Shown: piece by piece, positions 61,836 to 64,000 of the stretch
Position numbering within the stretch: the first letter of the stretch is position 1
Layout: each line of letters starts with the position of its first letter
Position numbers and translations under genes: made by a program
Source: Onstottus_A sp036505875
GTDB taxonomy: Bacteria > Acidobacteriota > Blastocatellia > UBA7656
NCBI GenBank assembly: GCA_036505875.1
Contig: DASXSR010000360.1
Span: forward strand, 1 to 64,000
DNA length: 64,000 nt
Direction: 5' to 3'
The notes under the pieces: model-generated
What the model saw: only the letters and a program-made list of their open reading frames with translations
The model's database searches: none
Told to the model about the DNA's origin: nothing

Positions 61836-62542
61836 GCGCAACCGCAACGAGGAGTCCGGCGATTGATTCATCGCCGACTTTGGAATTCAAGAACGCAACG
61901 CGACAACAGACGAGTTTGCTTGCTCCGCTCGAACGTGTGTGTCTGAGGTGGCTTGCGCGAGAGATGCCGCTTTGGGTCAAGCCCGATCACCTAACGCTGC
62001 TGGGCTTTGCCGCGATGCTGGCGGCCAGCGTCTGCTACGCACTTTCGAAATGGTGGGCGCCATCACTCTTGATTGTTAACCTCTTCATCGCTCTCAATTG
62101 GTTTGGCGACAGCCTCGACGGAACGTTGGCCCGAGCACGCAACAAGCAGAGACCGCGTTACGGTTTCTACGTCGATCACATTATCGATTCTTTCGGCGCC
62201 GTGTTCCTGCTGTGCGGTCTGGGCCTGTCGGGATACATGTCGTGGACGGTCGCGTTCGTAGCGTTGGTCGCTTTCTTGCTACTATCGATAGAGCTGTATC
62301 TTGCAAGTTACACGATTGGCACTTTCAAGCTCTCGCATTATAAATTCAGCCCGACAGAACTACGGGTCTTGCTTGTGGTAGGCAACGTGCGAGCGTTTCT
62401 GCGTCCAACGGCCCACGTGTTCGGCGGGGAATACCGATTGTTCGACGTTGGCGCGGTAATCGCAGTGGTCCTGATGTCTGTTATTCTGATTATCTCAGTC
62501 GTCCGCAATACGATAACGCTTTATCGCGCAGAGAGAGTCTGA
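61832..62542 (+). CDS. CDP-alcohol phosphatidyltransferase family protein
   Basis: A 236-residue membrane enzyme. The motif D-G-T-L-A-R-A-R with the later G-F-Y-V-D-H-I-I-D matches D-G-x2-A-R-x8-G-x3-D-x3-D exactly. About six hydrophobic segments are seen. It transfers a phosphoalcohol from a CDP donor to an alcohol in phospholipid or inositol-lipid synthesis. The acceptor is not predictable. Confidence 0.9.
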   Translation: MSATATRSPAIDSSPTLEFKNATRQQTSLLAPLERVCLRWLAREMPLWVKPDHLTLLGFAAMLAASVCYALSKWWAPSLLIVNLFIALNWFGDSLDGTLARARNKQRPRYGFYVDHIIDSFGAVFLLCGLGLSGYMSWTVAFVALVAFLLLSIELYLASYTIGTFKLSHYKFSPTELRVLLVVGNVRAFLRPTAHVFGGEYRLFDVGAVIAVVLMSVILIISVVRNTITLYRAERV

Positions 62543-62557
62543 CGAACAGAATCAAAC

Positions 62558-63016
62558 ATGGATAGACAGGATGTACAGGACTTCTCTTCATATCATCCTG
62601 TCAATCCTGTGTATCCCTGTTTTGGTCGTTCGCGGCTGATACTGAGACGCTTCGCCAAATTCAGCGCAGTCGGGGGATTAGGCATCCTCGTGCAAGTGGT
62701 GACGCTTGGGTTTCTGTTGCGCGTCGCAGGAATGCATTATCTCCCGGCGACGGCGCTGGCAGTCGAGGCAGCCATCCTACACAATTTCGCGTGGCACAGA
62801 AGGTGGACCTGGCGTGACCGCCCGAGTTCCAGCATCGCGCTAACGTTTTTGCGGTTCAACGCAACGAACGGAGCGGCCTCGTTGATCGGCAACCTCGTAG
62901 TGATGTTCATATTGGTCGGCGTGTTGAAGATCAACCCTTATGCGGCTAACCTGATTACGATCGGCATCTGCTCGATTGTAAACTTCGCGCTTGCCGATCG
63001 GTTCGTGTTTGTTTAG
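62558..63016 (+). CDS. GtrA-family membrane protein
   Basis: Up to 152 residues with four hydrophobic segments. F-A-K-F-S-A-V-G-G-L-G at the start of the first span, H-N-F-A-W-H-R-R-W-T-W and V-N-F-A-L-A-D-R-F-V-F are GtrA signatures. Family members flip or help flip undecaprenyl-phosphate sugars, which suits the GT-C genes nearby. The ATG at 62558 lies inside a repeat; the conserved part begins about residue 27, so the real start may be a rare codon downstream. Confidence 0.83.
   Translation: MDRQDVQDFSSYHPVNPVYPCFGRSRLILRRFAKFSAVGGLGILVQVVTLGFLLRVAGMHYLPATALAVEAAILHNFAWHRRWTWRDRPSSSIALTFLRFNATNGAASLIGNLVVMFILVGVLKINPYAANLITIGICSIVNFALADRFVFV
62559..62622. repeat. ACAGGATG-type inverted repeat
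   Basis: The left arm GGATAGACAGGATGTACAGG and an inverted right arm (CATCCTGTCAATCCTGTG) form an imperfect palindrome. It is a common dispersed type of repeat and overlaps the 5' end of the GtrA frame. Confidence 0.5.
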
Positions 63017-63020
63017 AAAA

Positions 63021-63109
63021 CATGTACGGGCGGCCCTCCGCGGCCGCCCCTCCTCGGCCAGGATCACCTCAATTGACTGAGGCGCGGCCACGGAGGGCGC
63101 CCTTGCATG
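63021..63109. repeat. 89-bp palindromic element, copy B
   Basis: Same length, ends (CATG) and GC-rich arm design as 18497-18585. It sits between the GtrA stop and thpR. The longer thpR frame starts inside it. Confidence 0.75.
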
Positions 63110-63120
63110 ATTCACAACCA

Positions 63121-63750
63121 GTGAACCGAAAGAAAGAAAAACGCGAACAACGAGACGTCGATCGCATACGTACGTTCATCTGCATCGAGATACCCGAATC
63201 GATCAAGGACCGAATCGACAGTCTTCAGAACACTCTTCGTCAGATCGACGCGCAGGTTAGTTGGACCAAGCCTTCAAACATCCATCTGACATTGAAGTTC
63301 CTCGGAGGAGTCGCGCCGACTCGAATCGAAAGAGTCGCGAAAGCAGTCGAACGCGCCGCCAGCGGTATTCATCACTTTGAAATTGAAGTCAGCGGCGCAG
63401 GCTGCTTCCCTTCCCCTCGAAGCCCCCGAGTGTTATGGATCGGCTTACCGAACGCGCCTGACCCGCTCAAGCAACTCTACGCCAACGTCGAAGACGAACT
63501 CGCCCGCGAAGGCTTCCCACGAGAAAATCGAAAGTTCTCACCTCATCTAACAATTGGCCGTCCGCGCAATCCGAAGAGCTCCGCCGCTGTCGCGGAGGCG
63601 TTGATGGGCGAGGGCTTCGCACCCGAGAGGTTCAAGGCGACTGAAGTAATCGTCATGCGAAGCCAACTCAAACCCACCGGCTCAATCTACACACCGCAAG
63701 CAACGATTAAGCTTGCAAGTGGACAACGCGTATCGCTCCTGACACAATAA
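63121..63750 (+). CDS. thpR: RNA 2',3'-cyclic phosphodiesterase (ThpR, 2H family)
   Basis: About 209 residues of the 2H phosphoesterase fold. Two catalytic H-x-T-x motifs are present: H-L-T-L-K-F-L-G near residue 58 and H-L-T-I-G-R near residue 142. T-F-I-C-I-E-I-P-E-S is at the start. The enzyme opens 2',3'-cyclic phosphates on RNA. The GTG at 63121 is chosen, since the frame upstream lies inside the palindromic element. Confidence 0.88.
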   Translation: MNRKKEKREQRDVDRIRTFICIEIPESIKDRIDSLQNTLRQIDAQVSWTKPSNIHLTLKFLGGVAPTRIERVAKAVERAASGIHHFEIEVSGAGCFPSPRSPRVLWIGLPNAPDPLKQLYANVEDELAREGFPRENRKFSPHLTIGRPRNPKSSAAVAEALMGEGFAPERFKATEVIVMRSQLKPTGSIYTPQATIKLASGQRVSLLTQ

Positions 63751-63786
63751 TCGCCGTTGGAAAACCAACGACCGAGTCTGAACTCC

Positions 63787-64000
63787 TTGGCGACAATTCA
63801 AGAAAAACAAACGCAACAAGAAGTCGGGCTCAAGCGCGAGCTCACCAAGCTCGAGAGCTACGCGACTATAATCGGAATTTTAGTCGGCTCGGGAATCTTT
63901 GTCGTGACCGGCAAGTCCGGCGCGATCGCCGGACCATCGGTCCCGCTAGCCTACCTGGTGCTTGCGCCGGTAATGCTGGTCACTGCCGTCGCTTACTCGG
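63787..64000 (+). CDS. APC-family amino acid permease (3' truncated by window)
   Basis: The frame is open from a TTG at 63787 to the window end. After a charged N-terminus (Q-E-V-G-L-K-R-E-L-T) comes the APC signature I-I-G-I-L-V-G-S-G-I-F-V-V-T-G and a second span beginning A-Y-L-V-L-A-P-V-M-L. It should be a secondary transporter of amino acids or amines at the inner membrane. The start codon is uncertain. Confidence 0.75.
   Translation, partial: MATIQEKQTQQEVGLKRELTKLESYATIIGILVGSGIFVVTGKSGAIAGPSVPLAYLVLAPVMLVTAVAYS

Overview
The window reads as a chromosomal segment of a moderately GC-rich, Gram-negative-type bacterium. The best guess is an Acidobacteriota member close to Blastocatellia. 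That placement is inferred from gene content: an Oar-like TonB-dependent receptor with a carboxypeptidase-regulatory N-terminus, TonB-C/TPR proteins, a BlaI/BlaR1 pair, an F420-type luciferase-like oxidoreductase, twin Ku genes, and many short palindromic intergenic repeats. No rRNA, CRISPR array, intact insertion sequence or prophage is visible. Most of the window is housekeeping or cell-envelope DNA with small scars of mobile elements.

Layout. 1-1.2 kb: end of an IPT/TIG protein, then a 565-bp integration scar downstream of tRNA-Cys that carries an orphan HigA-like gene, and tRNA-Gly. 1.3-6.1 kb: rimI and tsaB diverge from mutS and a family 2 glycosyltransferase. 6.2-8.1 kb: an unknown secreted protein and a family 4 glycosyltransferase. 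8.2-12.2 kb: a non-homologous end-joining block with a small Cys-rich protein, two Ku genes, a BON-domain protein, a TcmI-like protein and a stand-alone LigD-type ligase. 12.2-22.5 kb: amine oxidase, prepilin peptidase, gamma-glutamyltransferase, a PemK-like stub next to hicBA, tyrS, an M20 amidohydrolase, citrate synthase and a DAO-family oxidoreductase. 22.6-29 kb: a TonB-C/TPR protein, then a three-gene minus-strand operon (alkaline-phosphatase-superfamily protein, TPR protein, membrane hydrolase). 29.2-36 kb: response regulator, broken GNAT gene, YciI-like protein, blaI-blaR1 with a clear promoter/operator, deoB, HEAT protein, four-helix-bundle protein, rpsU and an NYN nuclease. 36-45 kb: pckA, a 5'-nucleotidase-like gene with one in-frame TGA, Tat-type amidohydrolase, F420/LLM oxidoreductase, VOC protein, ptsH and ptsI. 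45-51.6 kb: a minus-strand ECF sigma operon (sigma factor, membrane anti-sigma-like protein, 44-residue membrane peptide, three secreted or outer-membrane proteins). 51.8-57.9 kb: M1 aminopeptidase and a GH18-CE4-GT2 fusion. 58-63 kb: two tandem membrane glycosyltransferases, a zinc-ribbon protein, a CDP-alcohol phosphatidyltransferase and a GtrA protein, probably for lipid-linked envelope glycans. 63-64 kb: thpR and the start of an APC permease.

The most interesting observation is the 5'-nucleotidase-like gene at 37840-38847. A single in-frame TGA falls two residues after a Cys, in a place where I recall relatives having Cys, and the frame is otherwise intact on both sides. This may be an undescribed selenoprotein or a fresh nonsense mutation. 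Other points of interest are the twin-Ku/split-ligase end-joining block, an 89-bp palindromic element found twice, the tRNA-Cys integration scar, and Gly/Arg-rich inserts shared by two neighbouring proteins of the ECF operon. Start codons were often moved inward from the longest open frame, on the basis of Shine-Dalgarno (SD) sites, neighbours or repeats.
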